The translations under genes and the position numbers were made by a program. Positions 1 through 9,851 of a DNA stretch of 63,592 nt are shown piece by piece. How positions within the stretch are numbered: position 1 is the first letter of the stretch; each line of letters opens with the position of its first letter. Under the pieces are notes generated by a model. The model did not search any database and was not told the origin of the DNA. It was given only the letters and a program-made list of their open reading frames with translations. Origin of the DNA: an uncultured Prevotellaceae bacterium. GTDB taxonomy: Bacteria > Bacteroidota > Bacteroidia > Bacteroidales > Bacteroidaceae. The stretch spans positions 1 to 63,592 of the forward strand of contig ONKX01000010.1 of the NCBI GenBank assembly GCA_900318555.1. The letters run 5' to 3'.

Positions 1-3000
1 ATCAATCAGGTGGAACTTCTCCGTTTTGAACTGACCGCCTTTATCTACAATGACATTGGTCTCACCGATGTTATCGTAAGCGGCAGGCATATATACCAGC
101 GTCCTTTCCTCGTTCAGGCCCAGATCACTCTGAGCACCATAGCGCAGGCTCCTCAGCAGGTCGGCATCTGAGCACTGCAGGAAATCGACATAGCGCATCT
201 TGGTATTCTTCTGGAACACGTTCTTATCGACGTCTTTCAGTGTCTTGGGCAGGGAGATGCACTCCAACTGTGTCAGTTTCTCGACCGTAGCCGTCTTGAG
301 CGTGTCGATGCTGGTATATTTCAGAGGAGTGAGGTTCTTGGCACCAAGATGGGCATCGAACCAGCCCTTCACATCCGTTATACCTGCCAGGTCGTCCTGT
401 GTGGCAGCAGCATGGCGGGCGAAGGCGCAGAATGAGTCGTCGTCATCGAACACACCCTTCGAGATAAGGTTGGTGCGCTGCATGTCGTGGGTGTAGGCAC
501 GATCGCTCAGGTACTCGTTGTAAAGTGACGGACGGACATAGAAGGCATCGAACGTCGGGTTGTAGTTGTTGTGCAACTGACGGATGATCCAGCTGTCCTG
601 CGTCATCGCGGGCTTCTTCTTGGCCATGATGTAGAGGCGCGTCAGGGAAGCATCGTCGTCGAGCGAACTCCAGTCGAAGTCCACGAGATCATCGCCCAAT
701 ACCAGCGTTTCGAGTGCCTCGCACTGCTGTAGGGCACGGGTATTAATCTTCGTACAGCTCTTCGGCAGGATAAGCGACTTCAGGTTGTAGGCCTGCAGCA
801 GGGCGTAGCTCGGCAGCTCGTTGTCCTTCTCAACATAGCTGGCACCCTTGCTTGTGATGACGCGGAACATGTCGGGGGCAGCAATGTCATTGCTAGCCTT
901 GATGTCGGCATCGTAGAGGTCGATGGCCTCCAGGCGTCCCATCACGTTGCGGCAGTTAGCCCACGGGCAGAAGCCTGCCAGGTAGCGCATGATGGCGAAG
1001 TCGGAGCCCGAGATAGGACCGTTGACTTTCAGCTTGTGAATCTTGCTATAGTCGCCGCGCACCCCGCTGATGTAGTTGTGCTTGTCGTTGAACAGGGTAA
1101 ATTGTTTATAGTCCCATGTAACCTCGAAGCCCAGCTTCTCTGCCAGGGTATTCGGTTTCTCGAGGGTGACCACCGTCCACTCGCTGTCGGAGTAGGCATG
1201 TTCGTTCACGTTGATGTGGTCGGCATATTGTGCCCATTGCTCACGATAGACCTTACAGAGGTTCTTCGGCACGAGGATGCGGAAGTCCCTGGGCAGGTCG
1301 TCGAAGGCATACTTCTCCAGCACAGGCACCTTGTCGGTATTGATCAATATGGTGTCGAGGCTGGTGCAGTGCTGGAAGGCGTCAGCATGTATGTGCTGCA
1401 GCGAGTCGGGCAGTGAGATGACCTTCAGGTTGCGGCAGCCGGTGAACGAGTTGTTGCCCAGCGTCCTGACACCCGTGAAGAGGTTAAAGTCCGCGAATCG
1501 CTTAAGTTTCTCGTTGTTGTTGAAGATGAGCTCCACGTTGTCGAGCTGGTTGTACCTGTCGGGGAAGATGTGTCCTCCCTCTGCCATGGCCTCCATGACG
1601 GCATCGTCCTCGAAGGGAGCTACAATGGTCTGTGCCGTACGGGTCAGGTAAGGTTGGTTCATATAGTCAGACAGGTGCGTCTTCGTCGTGTAGACAATGC
1701 CTATCTGCTCTGTCCATGGATCGCTGGCCGTACTCGTGGCGACGCCGTCGGTGACGAGCACCAGTACCTCAAGGGGTTTGCTGAGCATGCGGTACGCTGA
1801 TTCCCAGGTGCTGTACTCCTTCACGGCTCCCGTGATGGCCACGCGCTTCAGGTCGCTGCAGTTGTTGAAGATGCCGCTGGTAATCTTCTTGAGGCTCTTG
1901 GGCAGGATGACGGTCTCCAGTGAGGTACAGTTCCAGAACAGCATCTCGGGCAGCACGTCGTCCTCCGTGATGTCGCGCCATCCTATGTAGCCGGTTATTT
2001 CAGCCAGATTGAGGTAGTGTGCCTTGCAATTGCCGTCTTTCTTGATACGGGCATTATAGAGGTTCAGGTAGCGCAGCCGTCCGTCGGTGTGCATGTGGTT
2101 GCGCTCGTAGCTCTCGGTGCCTCCGAGGTAGCGTATGACGTTCAGGTCGAGATCGTTCAGCGGACCGCTGACGGTCAGCGAGTCATACTTGGCATAATTG
2201 CCGTGTACGTATCGGGGCTCGTCGCCTGCCACGATGCCCGTGTAGCTCCATTCCACGCTCAGTCCCAGTTTGTCGGCCAGCGTGCCGGGCTCCGTCAGGG
2301 TCACCACCTTATTGATTTTGTAGCCGGCGTCGCTGACGATGTAGTCCTTGTACTCACTCCATGCCGTCTTGTAGGCATCCACCGCGGCGGCGGGCACGTA
2401 AATCTTCAGTCCCTGGTTCTTCTGGAACTGGTCGGTACCAGTGAGCTTGGCGGGTGTGCTGCCGAGCACGCGTACGGTCTTCAGATCCTGGCAGTCGGCG
2501 AAGGCGCAGGCGTCTATCTCGCTGACGGCAGCTGGCAGTTCAATCTCCTGCAGACTGGAGCAGGATGCGAAGGCATATTCGCGGATGTTCCTGATGGTCT
2601 TGGGCAGCACGATATTGGTCATCTTGCGGCAGCCGCGGAACCACTCCTTGCCCACGTAGTCCAGTCCGACGCTCTCGAACTGCTTGAAGTCGGCAAACGA
2701 GCGTATGTTGTCCCTCTGGTCGCGGAACTTGCCGTCGAGCCACGAGAATCCGGCGCCGGCAATGCGTGCCAGGTCGATGTACTCGTCCCACGTCGTGGGG
2801 TCGTAACCCGTGTGCGCCATGTCGTAGTATGCCATGGGTTTCAGGGCTTTCTGTATGCCCTCGTCGCCCGGTTTGATGATGCAGGGCAGGAAACGGTCCT
2901 TGTACTTCACCCATGCGGTGTCGGCCTCGAACCAAGCCACCTGCTGGGGCAGCATCTTAATCTTTGCCGCCGTGCCGTCGAACACGCCCTTGCCTATGGT

Positions 3001-6000
3001 CACCTGGCTGGGACGGATGGGGTCGATGTGGTTGTCGCCATCAGTGACCAGGTAGAGCAGGTCGAGGTTGACAAGATTCTTGCATCCGGCGAAGCACGAG
3101 TCCATCAAGGCCACCTGCAGGCCGGTGTAGCTGTTGCCGAAGGCTCCGGAGCCCTTCAGGTCGGTGAAGTTCACCACGCGGAGGTTCTGGTTGCCCATGA
3201 AAGCCTTGAGAGCCACGGCATCCAGATGGAAGTTGTTCCACACACCGATGTCGTTACACAGCTTCAGGGCACCCTGGTGGTCGTTGAGGAAGCTGTCGTC
3301 AGCCCCTGTCACCACGGTGTGCTCTATCTTGTGGCCGTTCACCTTGTTTACCTTCTGCGTGGTGCCGTTCTCGTAGGCATAGGCGTAGTTACCGCCATAC
3401 TCCTGATACTGGGTCTTCGGTGTGGCGTCCTGGTAAGAGAAGTACTGCTCCAGGGGTTTCCACGACTCGCTGTCGAGGAAATCCTTCTTGCGCTTGGGGT
3501 CGATGATGATGTGGAATTTCGCAGGATCCAGTCCGGCAAATATGCTGTCGCCACCCAAGATGAAGCTCTCAGGACCGAGGGCCTGCAGTCCGTTGTCATC
3601 GGTCTGCACACGCAGGTCAAGGCTCTGCAGGTTGGTGCAGCCCACGAATGCCGAGTCGGGTATGGTGAATAGCATAGGCAGGATCTCGTCGCTCTGTATT
3701 CCCGCCTCGTGGAACTTGACGGTCTTCAGGTTAGTATGGTCGCGGAAAGCACGCTTAGCCATCGTCATGGTGCGGGCGTTGTTGTTGCGGCCCTGACCTT
3801 TGCCTGTGCCGGCATAGATGACGGCGTCGGTAGTGGACTCAGGTACCTCTTTTATGTATGTATGGTAGCTGAGGTTTTTCTGCGGCGTGGTGATGACGTA
3901 GCCGCCACCGACCAATCCCACTTGATGGATGTTCGACAGGATGTTGGCCTTCATACCCTTCTGCAGCTGGTCGCCATTGTAAGTGCCAGGGCCGCCCCAA
4001 CACTCCGAGGCGAGAAGGCTGGCCGTGGTGGCTGTGCCTGCACAGGCCCATGCTGCTGTATATGAGTTTAGAACTGGTGTATAGACAACCGAATTGACCG
4101 CTGCGGGCTTGATATTGGTCAACACGACTTCGGTAATATACTGAGAACACGACTGCGCATAGCTGGTAAAGTGTATTTTCACGACATTGGCCAGCGATTT
4201 AGGCATGATGGTAACAAGGTCGGTGGCGGTCTTCTCTGTTACCCAAGCACCTGTTTTTGTCATAAAACCATTCCCTATAAGAGCAGCTGCCGTTGTAGGG
4301 TTCTTGGTAATCATTTGTGCGCCAAAATTCGTGCCGGCTGTTTTATAGAAGTTGGAAACGACTTTATCAAGTGGCATATTTATGACATTACCTAACTTCA
4401 GCGCTCCTAAGGCTTGAGCTTCGACTGTCATGGAAGCTGTTTTTTGGGCTGCCTCTGTTGTTGCTTTGGTGATGGCCTGCTCGGTTGCCGAACTTGCTGC
4501 TGCCGTTGCTGCTGAGTTGGAATGGAAGATGGATCCAAACGTCGCGATGTCGATAGCCAACTCTATGGCGATACGAGGAGCCGTCCACCACGACACGTCC
4601 TGGCTGACGGTCTGCGAGGTCTGCAGAATGCCGTTGTCCGAGGTCATGTAACTATAGGTCAGCCCACCCAGGCTGAAGTCCTTCATGTCGCTGCCGTTAG
4701 GGTTGAACGCCACCGGCTCGATATAGTTGGCATATACCGCCCAATTAGGGTCGTTGAGGAACTCCTGATAACGGTCGGGCGACACCAGGATTCTAAAGTC
4801 CTTGGGCAGTGCATCCTCTATCCTTTGGTTCAGTTCGTCAGTACTCAGTGCGTCAAGGTCACTTAGTGTTGGCAGTCCGAAGATATTATCGCCAGGTATG
4901 ACGTTCTCCGGTCCGAGCACCTCCCAGTGGTCGTCACCGTCCTGCACGTAGTAGAACATACGCAGTTCCTTGAGGTTGGTGCAGCCCTTGAAGGCTCCGT
5001 TCTGGATGACCATCTTCAGGTCGCTGAACGAGTTCTCCGAGCGGCCGTTCGTCTGCCAGAACTCAATCTTCTTCAGCTCCTTGCTGTCCTTGAAGGCCTC
5101 GCGACCAATGGCCAGCGTCTTATAGTTATAGTATGAACCGGGGTCGTTGTAGATGCGCAGGGTACCGTCGTTCGATTTCAAATAGCTGTCGTCACAACCC
5201 ACGATGCTGGAATACCAGATGTTTTTCTGGTCGTTCGTGGTCAACAGGCTGCTGGCGGTGAAGTTCTGGTAGTCGGCATTCCACAGCCGCAGGGTCTCCA
5301 TCAGGGCGGAGTGGCCTTCGCTGTTGTTCTTCAACGGCTCACCCTTGGTGTTGCGCATGTAGCTGTATTTAGCACCATTGACGGTGAAATCGACGTTGGT
5401 GTGGTTATAGACGATGACGCGGTTCTGGTAGTCCTGCCATGTCGTGCTGGAGAGGTAGTTCTGATACTCGCCCACGTCGGTGCTGAAGTTGGCTTGTGGC
5501 GAACCGCCAAACACACCGCGACCAACGCTGATGACTTGTTCAGGTTTCAAGGCCTCCCAGTGGTTACTGCCCTCAGTGGTGTACTGCATCATCTTGATCT
5601 CCGTCAGGTTGGGACAGTTGGCAAAGGCGCTGTCGCCAATGACGAAGTGTAACTTGTCCTGTGCAGTATAGTTGTTGGCATCCGTGTCCTTGAAGTAGAG
5701 GGTCTTCAGTTCGGTACAGCCTTTGAAGGCATGGGGAGCGATGCAGGCCATGAGCGTGTAGTCGTGAAGTACACCCGACAGGTCGTTGTGAATCTGGGCA
5801 CCGTCAGCGGGAATCTTTCCCGGTTCCCAGCCTACGACAGCGGTAATCCATGCCTTGCTGTTGCCCACTTTCTTATACAGATTACCATTCTCGTCGAACT
5901 CGTAGCCTCTCTGTCGGCACATCTCGTCAGTGATGTAGAGATGGTAGTCGCGTTTGCTCAGATAACGATACTTAGTTCCATCCATCGTGCGCTCGTCGGT

Positions 6001-6771
6001 AGGTTTCACCATTGCTTTCAAGATGGAGAACGTCGGTTTGTATTGCACATCTTGCAGCACCAGGGTTCCGCTGCGCTGCCACGGATCGTTGACGTAACAG
6101 GAACCGTTGGTCTCCCAGTGGTTGAAGTCCGTATCGTTGGGAGCTGACAGCCTAATGGTGGCACCGTTCTGCCAGTACTTATTGCCATCAAAGTCGATGG
6201 TCGGTTCGCTGACAATCTCGACCGTACAGTTCTCTGGTACTTCTACAGACTTGAATACAGCTACGCCTTGTGACGTGCCCATGGTCTGAGTGAAGTAGCA
6301 TTCCTTGAACGAACTCACCACACCTGGTGCCATGCGGACATAGGTGGCAGGTGTTCCTCCTACTGACGTTGTTGACTTCGGATCGAAGATGCAGTGCTCA
6401 AAAGTGATGCCTTGCTTGCTGGTGAAGGCCACCATGCCGCTGCTGCTGGTTACCCAGCCGCCAAAACTACCGGTGAATGAGCAGTTCTTGATAACTGGGC
6501 TGGCGCTACAGGTGGAAAGAACTTCGCCAACGAGTCCGCCAAAACTGGCATCATTCCTCAAGTTGTTGGTACCAAAGAGGTGGCTGCTGACGTGGCAGTC
6601 ATCGATGGTAGTTGGGTTAGCACCGGTTATCAAAGAGGCAATACCGGCAGCATGCATGTGTTTGCTGTAGATGGTACCCGTCACCCTAAGGTGGCGGATT
6701 GTAGCGCCATTGAGCAAAACGAACGGGGCGCAGTAGTCGTCAACAGCCTGTACGCCCTGCGCATTGTTCTC
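1..6771 (-). CDS. Giant BspA-like leucine-rich-repeat surface protein, body (3' end beyond window)
   Basis: A single minus-strand frame is open from 6771 to the left edge, about 2,257 codons, with no stop seen in the parts I translated. The first in-frame ATG is at 6657, but the natural start is probably the signal peptide at 7027, which lies in another frame. The first ~200 residues are beta-rich (motifs such as APFVLLNGATIRHLRVTG and GGLVGEV), like the GLUG-type start of Prevotella surface proteins. The rest is dominated by BspA/LRR_5 units, for example LETVILPKSLKKI and CTSLDTILI, ending at the edge in NVIVDKGGQFKTEKFHLID. An Ala/Thr-rich stretch lies near 4450-4550. The family is cell-surface or secreted and implicated in adhesion. 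The C-terminus, where a sorting domain would sit, is outside the window. The antisense strand shows long spurious frames. Confidence 0.85.
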
Positions 6772-7027
6772 ACCCTCCGTCGAAGGTACCTCTGAAGGCA
6801 AACGTGCTAGAACCGGCACTGACGCCCTCGGCATCAATGTCGTCTGTCATCTTAAAGAAAATGCCTTGGAAGGTGAAATCGTCTGACACCTGACGGGCAA
6901 ATTCTCGCCAGTCGGCACTGTTCTGAATCTTGTAGGGATCGGTCTGCGTTCCGCTGCCGTCCCATGCCCACATGTACTGAACTGTTATCAGTAGAAGGGC
7001 CAACAATGTAATTGTTTTTTGCTTCAT
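6770..7027 (-). pseudogene. Signal-peptide start of the BspA-like protein, out of frame with the body
   Basis: Translation from 7027 gives a type I signal peptide (MKQKTITLLALLLITVQYMW, then AWDGSG) and the usual first domain (TDPYKIQNSADWREFARQ, then TFAFRGTFDGG). It hits TGA at 6770-6772. The next frame picks up at once with ENNAQGVQAVDDYCAPF, the expected continuation except that the usual G-H-T-L-T-type strand after FDGG is missing. The sequence therefore shows a frame change combined with a loss of roughly ten codons. It could be a true inactivating deletion, an assembly error, or a switchable junction. I treat this piece as the broken start of the gene above. Confidence 0.8.
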
Positions 7028-7067
7028 TATAGTGATTTATAAACCTTATTCATTATATTTTGGGCTG

Positions 7068-7075
7068 CAAAGTAA
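7068..7075 (-). promoter_or_regulatory. Possible -7 element for the BspA-like gene
   Basis: On the minus strand this reads TTACTTTG, one base off the Bacteroidota -7 consensus TAnnTTTG, about 40 bp upstream of the ATG at 7027. No convincing TTTG was found 19-21 bp further upstream, so the assignment is weak. Confidence 0.35.
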
Positions 7076-7096
7076 CAAACAATATTTGTAATATGT

Positions 7097-7501
7097 TTAT
7101 TTTGAGACAGAAAAGTGAAAAAAATGGTGTAACAGCCAACCGAGAAGGTTGCCGAGGAGAACACCGATGGAATTGGCGGCGAAGTCGAGCCAGTCGCCAT
7201 TGCGGTGACCGCCGGTGCAATACTCTTGCAGGAGTTCGAGGAGTCCGCTCATGAGGATGGGCAGCAGGAAGGCGTAGAAAAACAGCTTCTCGTAGTCGAG
7301 GCGGTTGTGGTGGCGGAGGTATTCGAACCAGATGACAGAGCAGGTGCCTCCATACATGACGAGGTGGGTCCATTTGTCGATGAAGGCCACGTTGTCGAAC
7401 GGTGTCTCCGGGAAGATGGGTGTGAGTGAGAGTATCCAGATGAGTGCGATGCAGCACCAGGAAAGTGGATACTTTTTCAATGAAGGAATCAGTTTCTGCA
7501 T
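7097..7501 (-). CDS. VanZ-like family membrane protein
   Basis: This is a small integral membrane protein of 134 residues from the start MQKLIPSLKKYP at 7501. A further ATG eight codons upstream lies at the -7 promoter element and is unlikely. Four hydrophobic segments are visible, with the VanZ-family features DKWTHLVMYGG in the second segment and GDWLDFAANSIGVLLG before the last. VanZ proteins are associated with teicoplanin resistance in enterococci, but stand-alone homologues in Bacteroidota have no established role. It is divergently transcribed from the symporter at 7575, sharing a palindromic promoter region. Confidence 0.8.
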   Translation of the reverse strand: MQKLIPSLKKYPLSWCCIALIWILSLTPIFPETPFDNVAFIDKWTHLVMYGGTCSVIWFEYLRHHNRLDYEKLFFYAFLLPILMSGLLELLQEYCTGGHRNGDWLDFAANSIGVLLGNLLGWLLHHFFHFSVSK

Positions 7502-7519
7502 ATTTATTTGCTGTTTTGG

Positions 7520-7553
7520 TTGCAAAAGTACGAAATATTTTGTACTTTTGCAA
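7520..7553. promoter_or_regulatory. Divergent promoter pair inside a perfect 12-bp inverted repeat
   Basis: Arms TTGCAAAAGTAC (7520-7531) and GTACTTTTGCAA (7542-7553) are exact complements separated by 10 bp. Each arm holds a -7 element TACTTTTG: 7543-7550 on plus, facing the symporter, and 7523-7530 on minus, facing the VanZ-like gene. Transcripts would start about 15-20 bp before each start codon. Confidence 0.7.
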
Positions 7554-7574
7554 GCGAATATGGAGAAACATGAG

Positions 7575-8936
7575 ATGGCAAAGCTGAAAAGGGCTAACTT
7601 CGGGAGCCATTTAGGTGTTATCCTGGCTACGGCAGGTTCTGCCGTGGGACTGGGTAACGTGTGGCGGTTCCCTTATATGACTGGCGAGAATGGTGGTGCA
7701 GTGTTTATCATCATCTATGTAATCTGTGTGCTGCTGTTGGGTATTCCCTGTATGGTCAGTGAGTTTATCGTGGGTCGTCACGGACGGGCCAATACAGCGG
7801 GGGCTTACCGGAAACTGGCCGGAGGCGGACCGTGGTCGCTCATCGGCTATATGGGTGTGCTGACGGGATTCCTTATTACGGGCTACTATGCTGTGGTGGC
7901 GGGCTGGTGCGGACAGTATATCTGGGCGTCGCTGGTAGGTCACATGTCGGGGTCACCGGAGTATTTCCAGCAGTATTTTGCCTCGTTGAGTACCGACCCC
8001 GTGAAACCCGTGCTGTGGACAGTCATCATGTTGGGACTGACGTATTTGATCATCGAAAAGGGTGTGCGTGACGGTATCGAGCGTGCCTCGAAAATGATGA
8101 TGCCCACCTTATTTATATTATTATTGGTCATCGTGGTGGCGTCGTGTATGTTACCGGGTGCCGAGAAGGGTATCGACTTCCTGTTTAAGCCCGACTTTAC
8201 GAAAATCAATAGCGACGTATTCCTGAGTGCCTTGGGACAGGCGTTCTATTCGCTGAGTATTGCCATGGGGTGTCTGTGTACCTATGCCAGCTATTTCTCA
8301 AAGGAAACGAATCTGACGGGTTCAGCCACGCAGATAGCTGTGATAGACTGTATCGTGGCCATTCTGGCAGGATTGATGATATTCCCTGCAGCCTTTGCCG
8401 TGGGCGTGAGTCCGGACTCTGGAGCGTCGTTGGTGTTTATCACCCTGCCGAACGTCTTCCAGCAGGCCTTTGCGGGTATTCCCATACTAGGATATGTCAT
8501 CTCGCTGGTGTTCTTTGCGCTGTTGACGCTGGCGGCCCTGACGTCGCTGATATCGCTGCACGAGGTATCGACGGCCTTCCTGCATGAGGAGTTTGTCATA
8601 ACCCGTAAGAAGGCGGCGCTCATCGTGACCGTTACGACGATTATCATTGGCAGCTTGTGTTCGCTGTCACTGGGTGCTGTAGAATTTATGACCGTCTGGG
8701 AGAAGACGCTGTTTGACATCTTTGACTTCGTGACGGGACAGATCTTCCTACCTGTCGTCGGATTCCTGACATGTATATTTATCGGATGGTTTGTGCCGCA
8801 TAAGTTGGTGCGCGACGAATTTACCAACTGGGGAACGCTGCGCGGACGGTTCTTCCACCTGTATCTATTCTTGGTGAAGTACGTCTGTCCGTTGGCGATA
8901 CTGTTTATTTTCCTGCACCAATTTGGTCTGATATGA
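7575..8936 (+). CDS. Sodium-dependent transporter, SNF (neurotransmitter:sodium symporter) family
   Basis: Inner-membrane secondary transporter of 453 residues, predicted to couple Na+ entry to uptake of an amino acid or related amine. The N-terminal TM1 signature is clear: FGSHLGVILATAGSAVGLGN followed by VWRFPYM, the unwound sodium/substrate helix of the LeuT fold. About eleven to twelve hydrophobic segments follow, ending in a basic loop and a last segment near the stop. The frame extends upstream, but the promoter at 7543-7550 rules out those starts. I prefer ATG 7575 (MAKLKRANFG), preceded by GGAGA, over ATG 7560, which would leave almost no leader. Its stop overlaps the next start as ATGA, indicating translational coupling. 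The substrate cannot be read from the sequence. Confidence 0.9.
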   Translation: MAKLKRANFGSHLGVILATAGSAVGLGNVWRFPYMTGENGGAVFIIIYVICVLLLGIPCMVSEFIVGRHGRANTAGAYRKLAGGGPWSLIGYMGVLTGFLITGYYAVVAGWCGQYIWASLVGHMSGSPEYFQQYFASLSTDPVKPVLWTVIMLGLTYLIIEKGVRDGIERASKMMMPTLFILLLVIVVASCMLPGAEKGIDFLFKPDFTKINSDVFLSALGQAFYSLSIAMGCLCTYASYFSKETNLTGSATQIAVIDCIVAILAGLMIFPAAFAVGVSPDSGASLVFITLPNVFQQAFAGIPILGYVISLVFFALLTLAALTSLISLHEVSTAFLHEEFVITRKKAALIVTVTTIIIGSLCSLSLGAVEFMTVWEKTLFDIFDFVTGQIFLPVVGFLTCIFIGWFVPHKLVRDEFTNWGTLRGRFFHLYLFLVKYVCPLAILFIFLHQFGLI

Positions 8937-9826
8937 ACCGGAATGACCGAAGGGTAGCGATTGCCGCGGTGTGTGTCGGGGTGTTGGCGCTGGTGGGGAT
9001 ATGGATTGGCGGGGAGAACCCGCCGACGTCGACGCAAGGAGATGAAGAAACTAGAGATTCTAGTTATTCTAGAGAATCTAGTGGTTCTAGAGATTCTAGT
9101 AATTCCTATTATGCGGTGGAGGGCCGTGCGGTGGAGCGGTTTCCGTTTGACCCGAATACGGCAGATAGTACGCAGTTGCTGCGACTGGGACTGCAGCCGT
9201 GGCAAGTAAAGAACATTTATAAATACCGGGCGAAAGGAGGCATCTATCGGCAGAAAGAAGATTTTGCAAAGCTCTATGGACTGACTGTCAAGCAGTACCG
9301 GGAGTTGGAACCGTATATCCGGATTTCCAGCGATTATCAGCCGGCAGCAACACTGGTAGAAACTAGAGAATCTAGAGACTCTAGAAATTCTAGTGATACT
9401 AGAGATTCTAGTTTGCGGTATCCTATTAAGATTAAGGAAAACGAGCATGTTGTGCTGAATACTGCTGATACCACACAGTTGCGGACGGTGCCTGGTATTG
9501 GAGCTTATTATGCCAAGGAGATAGTACGTCACGGACAATGGTTGGGAGGTTATGTCAGTGTCGACCAGTTGGATGAGATAGAGGGTTTTCCGCAGGAGTC
9601 GAAGAAATATTTTGTGATTCAGGGTGCTTCGCCCAAGAAATTGAATGTCAACAAGTTAAGCTTACAACAATTGCGCAAGCATCCGTACATTAACTATTAT
9701 CAGGCTAAGACCATTTTGGACTATCGCCGGTTGCATGGGAAGATTACCAGTTTGGATGATTTGCGCCTATCGAAGGACTTCCCTCCGGAGGCTATTCGCC
9801 GGTTGGAGCCGTATGTGGAGTTTTAA
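8933..9826 (+). CDS. Helix-hairpin-helix (ComEA-like) membrane-anchored protein with repeat-encoded linkers
   Basis: A 297-residue protein with one N-terminal hydrophobic segment (about residues 8-26), so probably anchored with its bulk outside the cytoplasm. Three helix-hairpin-helix-like units follow: FDPNTADSTQLLRLGLQPWQ, then LNTADTTQLRTVPGIGAYYA, then LNVNKLSLQQLRKHPYI. Such repeats bind DNA non-specifically in ComEA-type proteins, and competence or DNA-repair roles are only inference here. Two linkers (about residues 40-58 and 144-161) are Arg/Asp/Ser repeats encoded by six exact 9-bp CTAG units each, the same unit found between genes elsewhere in the window. It is coupled by ATGA overlap to the symporter, and its stop codon begins the repeat before dgt. 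Confidence 0.8.
   Translation: MNRNDRRVAIAAVCVGVLALVGIWIGGENPPTSTQGDEETRDSSYSRESSGSRDSSNSYYAVEGRAVERFPFDPNTADSTQLLRLGLQPWQVKNIYKYRAKGGIYRQKEDFAKLYGLTVKQYRELEPYIRISSDYQPAATLVETRESRDSRNSSDTRDSSLRYPIKIKENEHVVLNTADTTQLRTVPGIGAYYAKEIVRHGQWLGGYVSVDQLDEIEGFPQESKKYFVIQGASPKKLNVNKLSLQQLRKHPYINYYQAKTILDYRRLHGKITSLDDLRLSKDFPPEAIRRLEPYVEF
9051..9104 (+). repeat. Six tandem 9-bp CTAG units inside a coding sequence
   Basis: CTAG occurs at 9051, 9060, 9069, 9078, 9087 and 9096, exactly every 9 bp. It is read as alternating R-x-S and S-x-S triplets in the linker after the membrane segment. The TAG in each unit is out of the reading frame. Confidence 0.9.
9363..9416 (+). repeat. Second array of six 9-bp CTAG units in the same gene
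   Basis: CTAG at 9363, 9372, 9381, 9390, 9399 and 9408, encoding a second Arg/Ser/Asp-rich linker between helix-hairpin-helix units. Same phase relative to the reading frame as the first array. Confidence 0.9.
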
Positions 9827-9851
9827 AGAAGTTAAAGGAGTTAAAGAAGAT
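9824..9851 (+). repeat. Intercistronic 9-bp repeat (GAAGTTAAA type) with tandem in-frame stops before dgt
   Basis: The stop TAA at 9824-9826 is followed by units gaagttaaa (9828-9836), ggagttaaa (9837-9845) and a partial gaag. TAA therefore recurs at 9833 and 9842, both in frame with the upstream gene. The dgt ATG at 9852 follows directly. Confidence 0.75.

Noticed and set aside
2017-3672. Long plus-strand frame of 551 codons
   Set aside because: It is antisense to the leucine-rich-repeat protein, whose minus-strand frame gives clear repeat motifs. The plus frame has Val/Leu/Ala-rich composition typical of a mirror frame.
7305-7574. Upstream extension of the symporter frame
   Set aside because: These codons are antisense to the VanZ-like gene and precede the promoter at 7543-7550.
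9051-9416. CTAG arrays considered as a CRISPR or phage attachment site
   Set aside because: Units are 9 bp without spacers, and no integrase or mobile gene is nearby.
8291-9538. Minus-strand frame of 415 codons across the symporter and helix-hairpin-helix genes
   Set aside because: It spans two genes with strong motifs on the plus strand. Its Ile/Arg/Ser repeats are the reverse reading of the CTAG arrays.
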